Below are positions 13,566 through 13,642 of a DNA stretch of 13,642 bases, one piece after another. Under the pieces are notes generated by a model. That model worked only from the letters and a program-made list of their open reading frames with translations, did not search any database and was not told the origin of the DNA. The DNA is from SIG603 sp964369215 (GTDB taxonomy: Bacteria; Bacillota; Clostridia; Oscillospirales; Acutalibacteraceae), in the NCBI GenBank assembly GCA_964369215.1, contig CAYJEZ010000067.1:1-13642 (forward strand), in the 5' to 3' direction. Positions within the stretch are counted from its first letter, which is position 1; each line of letters begins with the position of its first letter. Position numbers and translations under genes: made by a program.

Positions 13566-13642
13566 TTAAGCTTTATTAATTGAGCCGAATAGCTCCATTT
13601 TCTCTTTAACAGTAGCTTTAATAGCCTCAAAGCCAGGTGCTA
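13566..13642 (-). CDS. fba: Class II fructose-bisphosphate aldolase, C-terminal end (partial)
   Basis: The last 24 codons of a leftward gene that begins beyond the window. The peptide APGFEAIKATVKEKMELFGS plus INKA and a stop matches the C-terminus of class II (zinc) fructose-bisphosphate aldolases, which end in a pattern like (A/G)-x-E-A-I-K-x-x-V-K-x-K-(I/M)-x-x-F-G-S-x-x-K/Q-A. That enzyme splits fructose-1,6-bisphosphate in glycolysis. The catalytic part is not visible, and some tagatose-bisphosphate aldolases have similar ends, so the call rests on a short tail. Its terminator is the hairpin at 13515-13548. Confidence 0.68.
   Translation of the reverse strand, partial: APGFEAIKATVKEKMELFGSINKA

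Noticed and set aside
1..13642. Mobile elements, CRISPR arrays or phage genes
   Set aside because: No transposase or integrase motif, spaced repeat array or target-site duplication was seen; composition looks even across the window.

Overview
This is an AT-rich window with strong AGGAGG-type ribosome binding sites, TTG as well as ATG starts, a class III (oxygen-sensitive) ribonucleotide reductase and a SpoVB-like flippase/mazG/HU block. It reads as chromosome of an anaerobic, low-GC Gram-positive bacterium of the Clostridia, probably a host-associated glycan user. That placement is inferred from gene content and order.

Left part (1-818). The window opens on the last 54 codons of the class III ribonucleotide reductase NrdD, which stops straight after its zinc-binding region. 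The expected glycyl-radical segment is not fused to it. It is instead a separate 54-residue gene 145 nt downstream, in another frame and with its own strong ribosome binding site, so the enzyme appears to be split into two polypeptides. A large hairpin terminator follows, then a ~183-nt gene-free element able to fold into a long rod and likely to be a structured RNA (6S-like architecture, family and strand not settled).

Middle part (850-4802), plus strand: a 14-helix SpoVB/MurJ-type lipid-linked-sugar flippase, a MazG nucleotide pyrophosphohydrolase with a decayed second domain, and the DNA-binding protein HU closed by a clean terminator. A free-standing Cof-type HAD phosphatase comes next and ends at a hairpin shared with the convergent genes that follow.

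Right part (4803-13550): a divergent sulfated-glycan locus. From a ~175-nt promoter region at 7548-7723, one unit runs leftward (Cys-type sulfatase A, then an Eis-like GNAT acetyltransferase). Another runs rightward (GH151/GHL6-like glycoside hydrolase, possibly an alpha-L-fucosidase, then hemB, hemL and Cys-type sulfatase B). Neither sulfatase nor the hydrolase shows a signal peptide, so a cytoplasmic pathway acting on imported sulfated, perhaps fucosylated, oligosaccharides is the simplest model. The hemB-hemL pair, two early tetrapyrrole enzymes, is an unexpected insertion in that operon. The window closes on the 3' end of a convergent gene whose C-terminus matches class II fructose-bisphosphate aldolase.

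No transposase, CRISPR array, tRNA or rRNA was found. The points most worth following are the split NrdD, the rod-shaped RNA candidate, and the sulfatase/GNAT/fucosidase/hem arrangement.
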